DNA from: JADFRD01 sp964491015
Lineage (GTDB): Bacteria; Fidelibacterota; Marinisomatia; Marinisomatales; TCS55
DNA length: 64,000 nt
NCBI GenBank assembly: GCA_964491015.1
Contig: CAZBEY010000001.1
Location: 1 to 64,000 of the forward strand
Direction of reading: 5' to 3'
The position numbers and the translations under genes are program-made. Below are positions 17,844 through 26,621 of this stretch, in pieces. Position 1 is the first letter of the stretch; every line of letters starts with the position of its first letter. Below the pieces are notes generated by a model. That model was not told the DNA's origin, made no database searches, and worked only from the letters and a program-made list of their open reading frames with translations.

Positions 17844-18157
17844 TCCCGGATCATAACAAGCATCATTTTAAAGGAAGTTACAGCCTTTATTGCATGGGGT
17901 TCATTGGCTGGCATTATGATCATTTCTCCTTCTGAAATGTCATGCTCATTACTAGAAATTGTTATTGTTGCTGTTCCCTCGGTCACGAGAACCAATGCAT
18001 CAAAGGGTACCGTATGCTCGCTCAATCCTTCACCTTTCGTAAAAGCAAATAAAGTAACAGTTCCCTTATCTTTCATAATTATCGTTTTACTAACGACGGC
18101 ACCATCTTGATATTCTGTTAAACTATTGAGTGTGTTTTTTTTATTTAATGTAGACAT
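17840..18157 (-). CDS. Small cupin-domain protein
   Basis: A 105-residue single-domain cupin. The two motifs are degenerate but visible: EGLSEHTVPFDALVLVTEG (motif 1, with one His) and the MPANEPHAIKA stretch (motif 2, with His). The metal-binding set is incomplete, so a sensory, binding or structural role is likelier than dioxygenase chemistry. It lies two bases after the LolA-like gene stop and overlaps the next start, deep inside the MMPL operon. Such small cupins are common stand-alone proteins, and its role in this envelope operon is not known. Confidence 0.75.
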   Translation of the reverse strand: MSTLNKKNTLNSLTEYQDGAVVSKTIIMKDKGTVTLFAFTKGEGLSEHTVPFDALVLVTEGTATITISSNEHDISEGEMIIMPANEPHAIKAVTSFKMMLVMIRE

Positions 18158-18159
18158 TA

Positions 18160-18906
18160 TTACCTCGGTATCCGTTTCAAGTTCTTTTCTTGAAATAATG
18201 ATTTATCAATACCGGAATCAACGATGATGTTTGAAAAGGTCACTTCTGTTGAATGGTTTTTTTGAATATTTTCAACAAACACTCTTGCGGCAACATAATA
18301 TTCCTTCATCTTTTGAAAAGAAAACTCTTTTCTCTTGAATAATTTTCCACGCTTATCGTATGACTCTTCCTTTACCGAAAATAATCCATCCTTAGCTATC
18401 CATGAGATATGCTTTGAATACGACGATTTTGCATCTTTTTTTGGTATGATCTCCAGTACATAGCAATCAACGCCATTCACATTTTCGTCATCCAGTCTAT
18501 TATAATTATTCTCGTTAAGATTCCGATTCGTTAAATCCTCATAACTCATATCCGATCCCATAAATGAGTCGCTTTTCTTCTTTGACGAAATTCTTCGTAC
18601 CTTTTTGAATGCCGGCAGCCACATACGCATTTCATCATCAGAATCATTGTGTTCTATTTTTAAAAAAGATACACCGCGATCATCTTTCGGCTCCAGAAAC
18701 CAGATGATTTGTTTTTTATTTCCATCCATGGATCTGGATGCCATTTCATTAATCCGTGTTTTACCCTTGGCGTTGGTTAAAACCATTCGTGTTTTACTGG
18801 ACATGTCCTTTGGTGTTGGCTTTTCATCCACCATTTTTGCGATTTCAAGTCCGGTTTGTGAAAAAAGAAAAGTTGAAAGTATTATAAGTATAGTTATTTT
18901 TTTCAT
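18160..18906 (-). CDS. LolA-like outer-membrane lipoprotein-sorting protein
   Basis: A 248-residue periplasmic protein with a signal peptide (MKKITILIILSTFLFSQTG) and the LolA/LolB-type beta-sheet fold signalled by KKQIIWFLEPKDDRGVSFL, MRMWLPAFKKVRRI and GSDMSYEDL. This family (PF17131) is regularly encoded next to MMPL transporters, unlike true LolA, which travels alone. It probably carries a lipid between inner and outer membranes. In this operon it lies between the MMPL exporter and the beta-barrel, which matches an inner membrane-periplasm-outer membrane chain. The AGGAAT ribosome site precedes the start. Confidence 0.85.
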   Translation of the reverse strand: MKKITILIILSTFLFSQTGLEIAKMVDEKPTPKDMSSKTRMVLTNAKGKTRINEMASRSMDGNKKQIIWFLEPKDDRGVSFLKIEHNDSDDEMRMWLPAFKKVRRISSKKKSDSFMGSDMSYEDLTNRNLNENNYNRLDDENVNGVDCYVLEIIPKKDAKSSYSKHISWIAKDGLFSVKEESYDKRGKLFKRKEFSFQKMKEYYVAARVFVENIQKNHSTEVTFSNIIVDSGIDKSLFQEKNLKRIPR

Positions 18907-18976
18907 GAGTTATTCCTTTCTATAAATCTAAATAAGATTCGATGATTGAGTTGAAATCATTAATCAGGAATCTCTT

Positions 18977-19246
18977 TTAAATATGATTCAATAAATCTAA
19001 AACTTGATAATCCATCCACAATTCACCTGAATTTTCAATTTGCAATTTTGTTTTAAACGAAATTGAATTCAATTGTTTTATTTTCTTTTTCACATATGTG
19101 AATAAATAAATCGATTCATTCCAGACTTTTAATTTTCGATATCCCCGATTCATGTTTATGTTTTTATTGATAAATATATTGATATGTGCCATATTATTTT
19201 CTTCATCATTAATTCTTGCCAACCAATCAACCAATCGTTCAGTCAA
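18977..19246 (-). pseudogene. Degenerate four-helix-bundle (23S rRNA IVS type) protein fragment
   Basis: This 89-codon frame contains YRKLKVWNESIYLFTYVKKK, which matches the start of the S23/IVS four-helix-bundle family (typically YxxLKVWxxSIEL). The expected continuation with RAAVSIPSNIAEG is missing; after about 40 family-like residues the frame turns into unrelated sequence and stops. The family is normally about 120 residues. The match starts at an internal Met (MNRGYRKLKV), while the first 30 residues come from sequence overlapping the MMPL stop. It separates the MMPL and LolA-like genes, which are otherwise closely packed, so it looks like an insertion that has decayed. Confidence 0.45.
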
Positions 19247-21561
19247 CTTTGTTTTTCAATTAATCTTTTTCTCAATAATTCAACCATTGCCGATAAAACG
19301 GTCAATGTTCCAAATGCCGTGGAAACCATTGCAAAAATCATGAGACCGCCGATGTATTGAATGGGTACAAAGGAGGAAAATAAGAGTGCACCAAAGCCCA
19401 TATTTGAAAAAGCGTCTAAAATGATCGGATAACCTACATCATCCATCACTTCTCTGCTCAACTTATTTTCGTCAATGGTTCGCGATAACCGTCTAAACTG
19501 GGCTATATAGTGAATAGCAAAATCAACGCCCACACCAATGATGATGGAGGATAGAATAGCAGTAACATGAGAAAGTTCAATGCCAAAATAGCCCATAAGT
19601 CCAAAATCGAGAATGACGGAGGCTGTTAATGGCATAATGGCCAAAACTCCCCATAAAATTTTCTTAAAAAATATGGATGAAAGAATTCCAATCATTACCA
19701 ATGAAAACAGAATACTAAAGAAGGTAGACTTGACTATCAAAATCACCAAATCTCTAAAAATAACAATCATACCTGTAAAATTATACGATAATGCTGTACC
19801 GATATGATCATTGATAAATATTTTGCATTTATTAACAAATTTAAAAATTTCATCCGTTGTCATAGCTCGACTAAATGCAGTGATTAATCCCACTTTATAA
19901 TCATAATCAACCATGGATGAAAAATCATCCAAATCCCCGGACATTGAATACATCGTAAATAAATTATTTATCTTCTCTTTCGAACTTGGGATGGTTTCAA
20001 ATTCAGGATTGTCATCCATAACAGTTCGATGCATTTGTTTTACAACATCGGCTACGGAGTAGCTGGTAGACACCTTCTGATTAGATTCCATAAAATCCTG
20101 CAATTCAGTCATCAGTGTCATGGTTTCAGGGGCCTTCATATCTCCTTCAAGACGAACCCGGATATCAACCGTACCGGTCATTTCATTATCCATGAATTCC
20201 ATACTGTCTCTTATTTCTGTCCCCGGTTTAAAGAAATTTGCCATGTTCACATCTACGGAAACTTTGAAAAGACCTCCAACACCGATTATTACAATAATCA
20301 GCCCGGTTGAAAAAACATATTTGGGATGAGTTAACACTTTTTTAGCCAGTTTATCTATTGCCCTTTCAAAAATGCTGGGATGGGTAATAGCTTTGGATTT
20401 CATATCCCATTTTTTAATACTAATCACAGCCGGAAGTAAAGTTGAACTCAAAAACCATGCCCAGATAATTCCTGAACTAATTGTTAAACCATAACCAACC
20501 AAGGGCTCCAAGGGAGATGATATCATCGTTAAGAATGCAACTACTGTTGTCAGACTGGTTAAAAACACCGGTATGAGGAGAGAATCCATGGTGGAAGCAA
20601 TCGCCTGATGAATATGTTGTTTGTGACGCAGTTGCTTAAAAAATTTAATAATAATATGAACGCCATCGGAGTTGGCTATTGTTAATAATATAATGGGCAT
20701 GGATGTATTGGCCAACGTAAATAGGAATTTTCCGGATCCTGTCAATTTATGAATCCATCCCATAAATCCTAACATAGAAATCATGGATAGTAAAATCACC
20801 ATTAGCACCAATGCCACTCCCGGCACACTCCTGATATTTATTAATAATAAAAATGTTAGGATCAGCATTCCCGCCAACATGAGTCCCTTCACATCGTTAC
20901 GGATTGAAGAAGGCATGATACCGGTTATATAAGATTGTCCGCCATAATATATTTCATATCCTTCCAAAATTGGATTTGCAATAGATGTCACCTCGCTCGC
21001 AAAACCGTCTTTAGGTATATCTTCGTAGGGTTGAACTATTGCCACTAAATAATCTTCATTATTACTGACAAATCTTTTCTTGAGATGGTCATTTTTCCCA
21101 AGATATTTTTTTATACTTTCAATTTCTTCATCGGTTAATTCTCTATCAGACTGCAAATCGTCAATTTCCATAAACCCTTCAAAATTATCCATACGAGTCG
21201 CCGTAGAAATGCATGTCACTTCTTCTACATACTGTGATTCTTCTAATGCTTCTGACAAATCCCATAATTTCGCCAGTGCTTCGGGAGAATAAACCGTTTT
21301 CCCCTCATGACCAAATGCGATAAAAATGACTTCTGTACTTCCGAATTCTTCCTGAATATTGTCCCATGCCACTCGAGATTCTAAACTTTTTGGCATCATT
21401 TTCATGATATCATCATCGATGGTGAAAAATCGTAATCCGGAAGCCATAAATAATGTGAGTAAGACAGATACAATAATTGTTCTCCATGCATGGTCTATAC
21501 TTTGATGGATAAACCATGCCCTTACAGGATGGTCGGAATACCTTTTATGTTTATTTTTCAT
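19243..21561 (-). CDS. RND-superfamily exporter (MMPL family)
   Basis: A 772-residue inner-membrane transporter with the two-fold RND plan: one helix near 28-50, a large periplasmic domain (about 55-215), five helices (about 220-385), a second lone helix (about 415-440), a second periplasmic loop (about 440-600) and five more helices to about 765. The motif GVGVDFAIHYIAQFRRL, with its membrane Asp, is the usual proton-relay segment. It resembles hopanoid/lipid exporters of the HpnN/MMPL group rather than drug pumps of the AcrB group (about 1,040 residues). Its start overlaps the tetR stop by 11 bases, placing it under that regulator. Confidence 0.88.
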   Translation of the reverse strand: MKNKHKRYSDHPVRAWFIHQSIDHAWRTIIVSVLLTLFMASGLRFFTIDDDIMKMMPKSLESRVAWDNIQEEFGSTEVIFIAFGHEGKTVYSPEALAKLWDLSEALEESQYVEEVTCISTATRMDNFEGFMEIDDLQSDRELTDEEIESIKKYLGKNDHLKKRFVSNNEDYLVAIVQPYEDIPKDGFASEVTSIANPILEGYEIYYGGQSYITGIMPSSIRNDVKGLMLAGMLILTFLLLINIRSVPGVALVLMVILLSMISMLGFMGWIHKLTGSGKFLFTLANTSMPIILLTIANSDGVHIIIKFFKQLRHKQHIHQAIASTMDSLLIPVFLTSLTTVVAFLTMISSPLEPLVGYGLTISSGIIWAWFLSSTLLPAVISIKKWDMKSKAITHPSIFERAIDKLAKKVLTHPKYVFSTGLIIVIIGVGGLFKVSVDVNMANFFKPGTEIRDSMEFMDNEMTGTVDIRVRLEGDMKAPETMTLMTELQDFMESNQKVSTSYSVADVVKQMHRTVMDDNPEFETIPSSKEKINNLFTMYSMSGDLDDFSSMVDYDYKVGLITAFSRAMTTDEIFKFVNKCKIFINDHIGTALSYNFTGMIVIFRDLVILIVKSTFFSILFSLVMIGILSSIFFKKILWGVLAIMPLTASVILDFGLMGYFGIELSHVTAILSSIIIGVGVDFAIHYIAQFRRLSRTIDENKLSREVMDDVGYPIILDAFSNMGFGALLFSSFVPIQYIGGLMIFAMVSTAFGTLTVLSAMVELLRKRLIEKQS

Positions 21562-22165
21562 AATATTGTTGGATAGCCTCTAATCCTTCTGTTGTAAAAA
21601 TTCCTCTGGAAATAATTCCTTTAAGACCGTCGATTGTTTCACCAACAGCTAAATCATTTTGTAGAAAGAATTCAGGTTGAAATGTGTTATTAATCATATT
21701 AATAAATATGATAGAGAATTTTTTCATGTCGATGTCATTACGAGCGAATCCTTGGTCTTGTGCAGATTTGAGAATACGATAAAAATTCTCCTGACGTTTT
21801 AACCGAAATGTTTCAATTTCTTTCCAAGCACTAGGACAAGTTGATTTTAATTGTGCTAAAAGATGAATGGGTGCTCGACTTGCAAATTTTGAAATATGAT
21901 TCATCACTCTAATAAACTGCGCGGCGGGGTTTTCTTCTGTCTCTTGGATTTTAATAAATTTTTGTTCGACTTGTCCGGTAATAAATAAAACAATTTTTCG
22001 TATAAGCTTTTCTTTGGTGGGGAAATATTTATAGATGGTTTTTTTACTCATACCCAGTCTCTCAGCTAAAGACTCTACCGTAAAGGATTTGGCGCCCGCT
22101 TGAGATATGGCTTTGAATCCCTCTTCGAGAATATGTTTTTCTTGCTGTGTAAATGTGTTAGTCAA
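21551..22165 (-). CDS. TetR/AcrR-family regulator of the MMPL operon
   Basis: A 204-residue regulator with the helix-turn-helix at about residues 10-55 (GAKSFTVESLAERLGMSKKT, then IYKYFPTKEKL) and a helical ligand domain after it. Translation appears to begin at a TTG (22165-22163): no in-frame ATG exists between an upstream stop and the helix-turn-helix, and the TTG gives the normal family N-terminus. A pair of overlapping palindromes directly ahead of it is a likely autoregulatory operator. It is first in the operon with the MMPL exporter, so the exporter is probably its main target and the inducer may be the exported compound. Confidence 0.88.
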   Translation of the reverse strand: MTNTFTQQEKHILEEGFKAISQAGAKSFTVESLAERLGMSKKTIYKYFPTKEKLIRKIVLFITGQVEQKFIKIQETEENPAAQFIRVMNHISKFASRAPIHLLAQLKSTCPSAWKEIETFRLKRQENFYRILKSAQDQGFARNDIDMKKFSIIFINMINNTFQPEFFLQNDLAVGETIDGLKGIISRGIFTTEGLEAIQQYYEK

Positions 22166-22166
22166 T

Positions 22167-22199
22167 GGAAACGTTTTACGTATATATCGTTTCCGATAT
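22167..22199 (-). promoter_or_regulatory. Nested palindromes, probable TetR operator
   Basis: GGAAACG (22167-22173) is complementary to CGTTTCC (22188-22194). A second palindrome, ATATCG-TTTC-CGATAT (22184-22199), overlaps the right arm. They begin one base upstream of the TetR start codon in the gap between divergent genes, so binding here could repress the MMPL operon. Confidence 0.5.
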
Positions 22200-22281
22200 T
22201 AAGAACAATTGAATTTGAGTACAAGATTTAATTTCGTTTACTTTTAACAAATTTTATTTGAACTTCTGTCGATTGTTACCA

Positions 22282-22290
22282 TGTTATAAT
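22282..22290 (+). promoter_or_regulatory. Extended -10 promoter of the thiamine pyrophosphokinase gene
   Basis: TGTTATAAT (22282-22290) is an extended -10 element (TGnTATAAT). The -35 region is poor, as is usual for this class. It lies 34 bases before the ATG at 22324 and downstream of an alternative TTG start at 22258, which supports the later start. I looked for a TPP riboswitch between here and the gene and see none. Confidence 0.4.
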
Positions 22291-22323
22291 AAAGATAAGA
22301 ACCATAGTTCACTCAACAATTCA

Positions 22324-22956
22324 ATGAATAGAGCTTTTCAACCGCCTATCGTCATTTTAGCCAACGGACGTTTTCCTACACATCCCAACCCGTTGAATAT
22401 TTTGGATGAAGCCGGAACAGTCATTTGCACCGATGGCAGCACCGATACACTTCTGATGTTTGGGCGAATTCCCCATGTGATTATCGGCGATCTTGATTCC
22501 ACACAGGTGGGAAAAGATGATTTCGATGGTTTATGGATACCGGTTCCGGATCAGGATAAAACCGACCTTCACAAAACACTGGATTGGTGTTTAATTAATG
22601 ATTTGAATGAAGTCGTTGTTCTGGGAGCAATGGGAAAGCGGGAAGACCACAGTTTGGGCAATCTGTATCTATTGGTGGAATTTTCCCAAAAAAAAATGGA
22701 TATTCATTTTGTGTCAGATTATGCTTCAATCTTTTGTATGAAAGGCAAACAGACATTCCCCAGTTCACCAGGGCAGCAAGTTTCCATTGTAGCGGTTGAT
22801 GCAGTTAAATCCATTTCGACTGACGGTCTGAAATATCCTTTGAATAGCGACTCATTTCCACCGGCATGTAATGGAATTAGCAATGAAGCGTTGGAAAATA
22901 AATTCACTATTATTTCTACCGATAAGATCTGGATTTTTATTAATCATCCCGATTGA
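22324..22956 (+). CDS. Thiamine pyrophosphokinase
   Basis: Transfers pyrophosphate from ATP to thiamine, making the cofactor TPP in one step from salvaged thiamine. The 210-residue protein shows the family landmarks: CTDGSTDTL, IGDLDS (metal-binding Asp pair), DQDKTDLHKTL and GAMGKREDHSLGNLYLL in the N-terminal catalytic domain, then a beta-rich thiamine-binding domain with LKYPLNSD. The frame continues upstream to a TTG at 22258, but the family begins near PPIVILANG, and a promoter element falls between the two starts. The symporter gene begins seven bases after the stop, suggesting a thiamine uptake-and-activation pair. Confidence 0.9.
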   Translation: MNRAFQPPIVILANGRFPTHPNPLNILDEAGTVICTDGSTDTLLMFGRIPHVIIGDLDSTQVGKDDFDGLWIPVPDQDKTDLHKTLDWCLINDLNEVVVLGAMGKREDHSLGNLYLLVEFSQKKMDIHFVSDYASIFCMKGKQTFPSSPGQQVSIVAVDAVKSISTDGLKYPLNSDSFPPACNGISNEALENKFTIISTDKIWIFINHPD

Positions 22957-22963
22957 GTAGATA

Positions 22964-24316
22964 ATGCACTATTTAGATTGGATAGCCATTGGTGGATATT
23001 TCTTTCTTCTGCTCTGGCTGGGTTTTTATAAATCACTTAAAAGAGGAGACGATTCCGATTTTATCCTCGCCGGAAGGAAACTCAGTCTGCCTGGTTTTAT
23101 CGCGACGCTGGTGGCCACGTGGTACGGTGGTATTTTGGGTGTAGGAGAAAACACCTACAATTATGGTATCCAGACTTGGTTTATATTTGCTTTGCCATAT
23201 TATATCTTTGGTTTTCTTTTTGCAATTTTCCTTGCCCCGAGAATCCGAAACCTCCCCCACCGCTCCATCCCTGATCACTTCCGGAAACATTTCGGAAGAA
23301 GCGCAGGAATAGTCAGCGCGATGCTGATTCTCATTTTGGCTTCTCCGGCTCCCTATATTCTAAGTCTGGGAATTCTTTTACAGCATTCACTTCATTGGTC
23401 TCTACCCTCTGCCATTTTGTTTGCAGCGGTTATTAGTTTAATTTATGTATGGTTTGGCGGATTTAGAGCTGTAATCAGAACTGATATTCTTCAATTTATC
23501 CTCATGTTTACCGGTTTTATACTACTGTTAATTTTTTCATGGGCATCCATTGGTTCACCTGCCTCTTTGGTCTCCCGTTTACCCGAACATTATTTTGAAC
23601 CAATAGGGGGTAATTCAATCCAATATCTTCTGGTTTGGTTCTTTATTGCACTGTGGACTTTTATAGACCCGGGATTTTACCAGCGAACTGCTGCTGCAAA
23701 ATCCCCCGGGACCGCCCGGAAAGGAATTTTAATATCAATTGGTTTCTGGTTTGTTTTTGATATTTTGACAGTCACTACAGGTCTTTATGCAGTCGCCATC
23801 GTCCCAAACCATACTGCGGCAATGGCATACCCTGAATTGGCGGCAAATATTCTACCGCCTTTTATTTATGGATTATTTTTAGTCGGGCTTTTTTCAACCA
23901 TTATGTCTACAATTGATTCCAATGGACTCATTAGCGCCATTACGTTTGGAAGGGATATTTTATGGAGGATCCAAGAGAAAGATGAATCATCAGATTCGAC
24001 CGGTCATATCCGAAAAGGTCTGGTTGTCATGGCTTTAATTGCTGTATTACTGGCAATCAGCATTCCTTCTGTTGTTCGGCTCTGGTACGTCATCGGATCC
24101 ATTATCGTCCCCGGAATTCTTATTCCCTTTTTATTGACGTTTACAAAAATTCAATTAAAAAATACTAAATCCGTATTCGTCATAACCCTACCTGTGATGA
24201 TTGCCGTTATATGGTTTATTTTTGGTAAACTATCGGGTCATTATCCCGGGGATATCGAACCATTTTATCCTGGATTATTATCCTCTATTCTGCTAATTAA
24301 ATTATGGAAAATATAA
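22964..24316 (+). CDS. Sodium:solute symporter (SSF family), candidate thiamine transporter
   Basis: A 450-residue inner-membrane protein with about twelve to thirteen helices and SSF hallmarks: an N-terminal LAGRKLSLPGFIATLVATWYGG segment, the WFGGFRAVIRTDILQFILM stretch, and STIMSTIDSNGLISAITFGRDI, which contributes to the sodium site. SSF proteins carry many substrates (sugars, amino acids, vitamins), so sequence alone does not fix the ligand. The gene follows thiamine pyrophosphokinase by seven bases, and SSF proteins have been proposed as thiamine transporters (ThiV) in other organisms, so thiamine is my leading guess. The end overlaps the CYTH gene by 13 bases. Confidence 0.88.
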   Translation: MHYLDWIAIGGYFFLLLWLGFYKSLKRGDDSDFILAGRKLSLPGFIATLVATWYGGILGVGENTYNYGIQTWFIFALPYYIFGFLFAIFLAPRIRNLPHRSIPDHFRKHFGRSAGIVSAMLILILASPAPYILSLGILLQHSLHWSLPSAILFAAVISLIYVWFGGFRAVIRTDILQFILMFTGFILLLIFSWASIGSPASLVSRLPEHYFEPIGGNSIQYLLVWFFIALWTFIDPGFYQRTAAAKSPGTARKGILISIGFWFVFDILTVTTGLYAVAIVPNHTAAMAYPELAANILPPFIYGLFLVGLFSTIMSTIDSNGLISAITFGRDILWRIQEKDESSDSTGHIRKGLVVMALIAVLLAISIPSVVRLWYVIGSIIVPGILIPFLLTFTKIQLKNTKSVFVITLPVMIAVIWFIFGKLSGHYPGDIEPFYPGLLSSILLIKLWKI

Positions 24317-24783
24317 AACTCGAAATTGAGCGAAAATTCCTGGTTAAAGAAAACTGGCCAAAATCCAATGAAGGTTATCATTGTATTCAGGGTTACATCA
24401 GTACCGACAAAGAAAAAGTCGTTCGAGTACGCATTAAGGATCATCAAGCATGGCTTACAATCAAATCATTTAAAACAGAATTAACCCACATGGAATTTGA
24501 AATAGAGATTTCTGAATCGGATGCTCAAAAGCTCATGAAACTGTGTAATAAACCATTAATAGAAAAAATTCGCTATAAATATAATTATAATGGTTTTACC
24601 TGGGAAATTGATGAATTTTGTGGAGCCAATCAAGGTTTGGTGGTTGCGGAAATTGAATTGAAAGCCGAGGATCAGTCATTCAAAAAACCCGGTTTCATCG
24701 GAGAAGAAATTTCAAATCAACCAAAATACTATAATGCCATGCTTACAATAAATCCATATTCCTCATGGAGTAAGAATTCATGA
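24304..24783 (+). CDS. CYTH-domain triphosphate-hydrolase family protein
   Basis: A 159-residue single-domain protein opening with the defining EIERKFLV motif. Further basic and acidic strands of the triphosphate tunnel follow: RVRIKDHQAWLTIKS, EFEIEI, EKIRYKY, WEIDEFCG and VVAEIELK. Family members hydrolyse inorganic triphosphate or, less often, act as class IV adenylate cyclases. No regulatory domain is attached. It overlaps the symporter stop upstream and the Na/Pi transporter start downstream (ATGA), so it is translationally coupled to phosphate transport. A role releasing phosphate from polyphosphate-like compounds is a fair inference. Confidence 0.88.
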   Translation: MENIKLEIERKFLVKENWPKSNEGYHCIQGYISTDKEKVVRVRIKDHQAWLTIKSFKTELTHMEFEIEISESDAQKLMKLCNKPLIEKIRYKYNYNGFTWEIDEFCGANQGLVVAEIELKAEDQSFKKPGFIGEEISNQPKYYNAMLTINPYSSWSKNS

Positions 24784-26579
24784 AAAAGAATGTAACAGAA
24801 TTATTTCAACGGACATATTTACTTAAAGCATGTGTTTGTGTACTCATGATTTTTCAGCCGCTCGCCGCACAATCATTCAACCACCCAAACGCGATGTCAT
24901 GGACAAACATATTTATTACACTTGTGGGAGGCCTGGCCCTCTTTTTATATGGTATGGGTAAAATGAGTGAAGGAATGAAAAAGTCAGCCGGTGATCGCAT
25001 GAGCCATATTCTGTCTGTTCTGACTAACAATCGGATCATTGGTATGATTGTAGGTGCATTTGTCACTATGGTCATCCAAAGTTCCAGCGCGACCACGGTC
25101 ATGCTTGTCAGTTTTGTCCAGGCTCAATTAATAACATTTGTCCAATCACTTGGAGTCATACTCGGAGCCGATATTGGTACAACCATTACAGCCCAACTCA
25201 TTGCTTTCAAATTCACTGATTATGCACTTTTAATGATTGCCATCGGTTTTGCACTGACTTTATTATCTAAAAAGGACTCATCTAAATACTTTGGTGAAGT
25301 CGTCATGGGATTTGGGATCTTATTTTTTGGGATGAAACTCATGTCTGATGCCATGAGCCCCTTACGGACTTACGGACCATTTATCGGTCTGTTAAAAGGA
25401 TTAGAAAATCCATTATTGGGACTATTGGTCGGGACAATTTTTACAGCGCTGATTCAAAGCAGTGGTGCATTTGCAGGCATTATAATTGTTTTAGCTCAAC
25501 AAGGATTACTCACATTGGAGGCTGGGATTCCCCTAATATTTGGTGCCAATATCGGCACGTGCATTACTGCTGGTTTGGCAAGCATTGGGACCTCCCGCGA
25601 AGCAAAGCGTGTTGCTATGGCACATGTTTTATTTAAAATCGGCGGCGTATTCCTTTTTATTTTCTGGATACCCGCTTTTGCTGATCTTATTCGATTAATT
25701 TCACCCGTATCTGATGGGGTCGGTATTCATAAATTGGCTGCAGAAACACCGCGGCAAATTGCTAATGCTCATACCATTTTTAATGTTAGTCTTGCCATTA
25801 TTTTCCTTCCGTTCACATCCCTTTTTGCTAAAATTTTTGTCAATATCCTTCCGGATACAGGTGAAGTAAAGCGTATACAGCTCGTCACCTGGCATTTGGA
25901 TGATAAGGCTATATCGACACCAGCTCTGGCCATCGATTTAGCAAGAAATGAAACATTTAGAATGATTAAAATTTTCGGTCGTATGCTGGAGGCTATTATA
26001 GATCCATTTAAATCCAACGACTCGTTACTCGATAATAAGTATCCTCAACTTTCTTTGGTAGAAGGTATTAAAATGAGGGAAGAAAAATTAGATTTTCTCG
26101 ATGAACATATTGTTCACTATTTACGAAAAATTGGCCGGCAGGAGTTATCAGATCGCCAGATAAAAGAAGTATATGGATTAATGTTTATCGTAAATGATAT
26201 TGAAAGTGTCGGAGATATTATCGAAAAGAATATGATACCTTTAATTGCGAAAAAATCCATACTTAAAACAGATTTTTCTGAAGAAGGAAAAGGCGAATTA
26301 GATATTTTTCATACAAAAGTTTGTAAACAGGTCAGCCGGTTTAAAGAAGCCTTTTCCATGTTTGATCCCGTCAAGGCACTTCATATCATGGCCAAAGAGG
26401 AAAAGTATTCAAGCCTGGAATCTGAATATCGCCTCCGCCATCTAATGCGACTCCGGGATGAACGGGAAGAATCGATTGAAACACATGAAATTCACATGGA
26501 ACTAATGGATCTATTAAAACAAATCAATGTATACATAGGGGATATCGCTAAAACCATAACCGATATTAATTCTAATTGA
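24780..26579 (+). CDS. Na+/phosphate symporter with C-terminal PhoU-like domain
   Basis: A 599-residue inner-membrane protein of the NptA/YjbB type. A hydrophobic N-terminus precedes two Na/Pi-cotransporter repeats with QSSSATTVMLVSF (about residues 100-112) and QSSGAFAGIIIVL (about 225-237), each followed by a GA(D/N)IGT motif. A cytoplasmic helical PhoU-like domain covers about 375-599 (MFIVNDIESVGDIIEKNM is its core). It differs from the symporter at 7.1 kb, which lacks the fused domain, so the window holds two distinct phosphate transporters. In E. coli the YjbB relative exports phosphate; direction here is unknown. Coupling to the CYTH gene is noted there. Confidence 0.9.
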   Translation: MKKNVTELFQRTYLLKACVCVLMIFQPLAAQSFNHPNAMSWTNIFITLVGGLALFLYGMGKMSEGMKKSAGDRMSHILSVLTNNRIIGMIVGAFVTMVIQSSSATTVMLVSFVQAQLITFVQSLGVILGADIGTTITAQLIAFKFTDYALLMIAIGFALTLLSKKDSSKYFGEVVMGFGILFFGMKLMSDAMSPLRTYGPFIGLLKGLENPLLGLLVGTIFTALIQSSGAFAGIIIVLAQQGLLTLEAGIPLIFGANIGTCITAGLASIGTSREAKRVAMAHVLFKIGGVFLFIFWIPAFADLIRLISPVSDGVGIHKLAAETPRQIANAHTIFNVSLAIIFLPFTSLFAKIFVNILPDTGEVKRIQLVTWHLDDKAISTPALAIDLARNETFRMIKIFGRMLEAIIDPFKSNDSLLDNKYPQLSLVEGIKMREEKLDFLDEHIVHYLRKIGRQELSDRQIKEVYGLMFIVNDIESVGDIIEKNMIPLIAKKSILKTDFSEEGKGELDIFHTKVCKQVSRFKEAFSMFDPVKALHIMAKEEKYSSLESEYRLRHLMRLRDEREESIETHEIHMELMDLLKQINVYIGDIAKTITDINSN

Positions 26580-26621
26580 ATCTTTTTTTGAAATACAATT
26601 CGACGAGTAGGAAGGTAATCG

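Noticed and set aside
22201..22323. TPP riboswitch ahead of thiamine pyrophosphokinase
   Set aside because: None of the conserved CUGAGA and ACCUGAUCUGG blocks are present.
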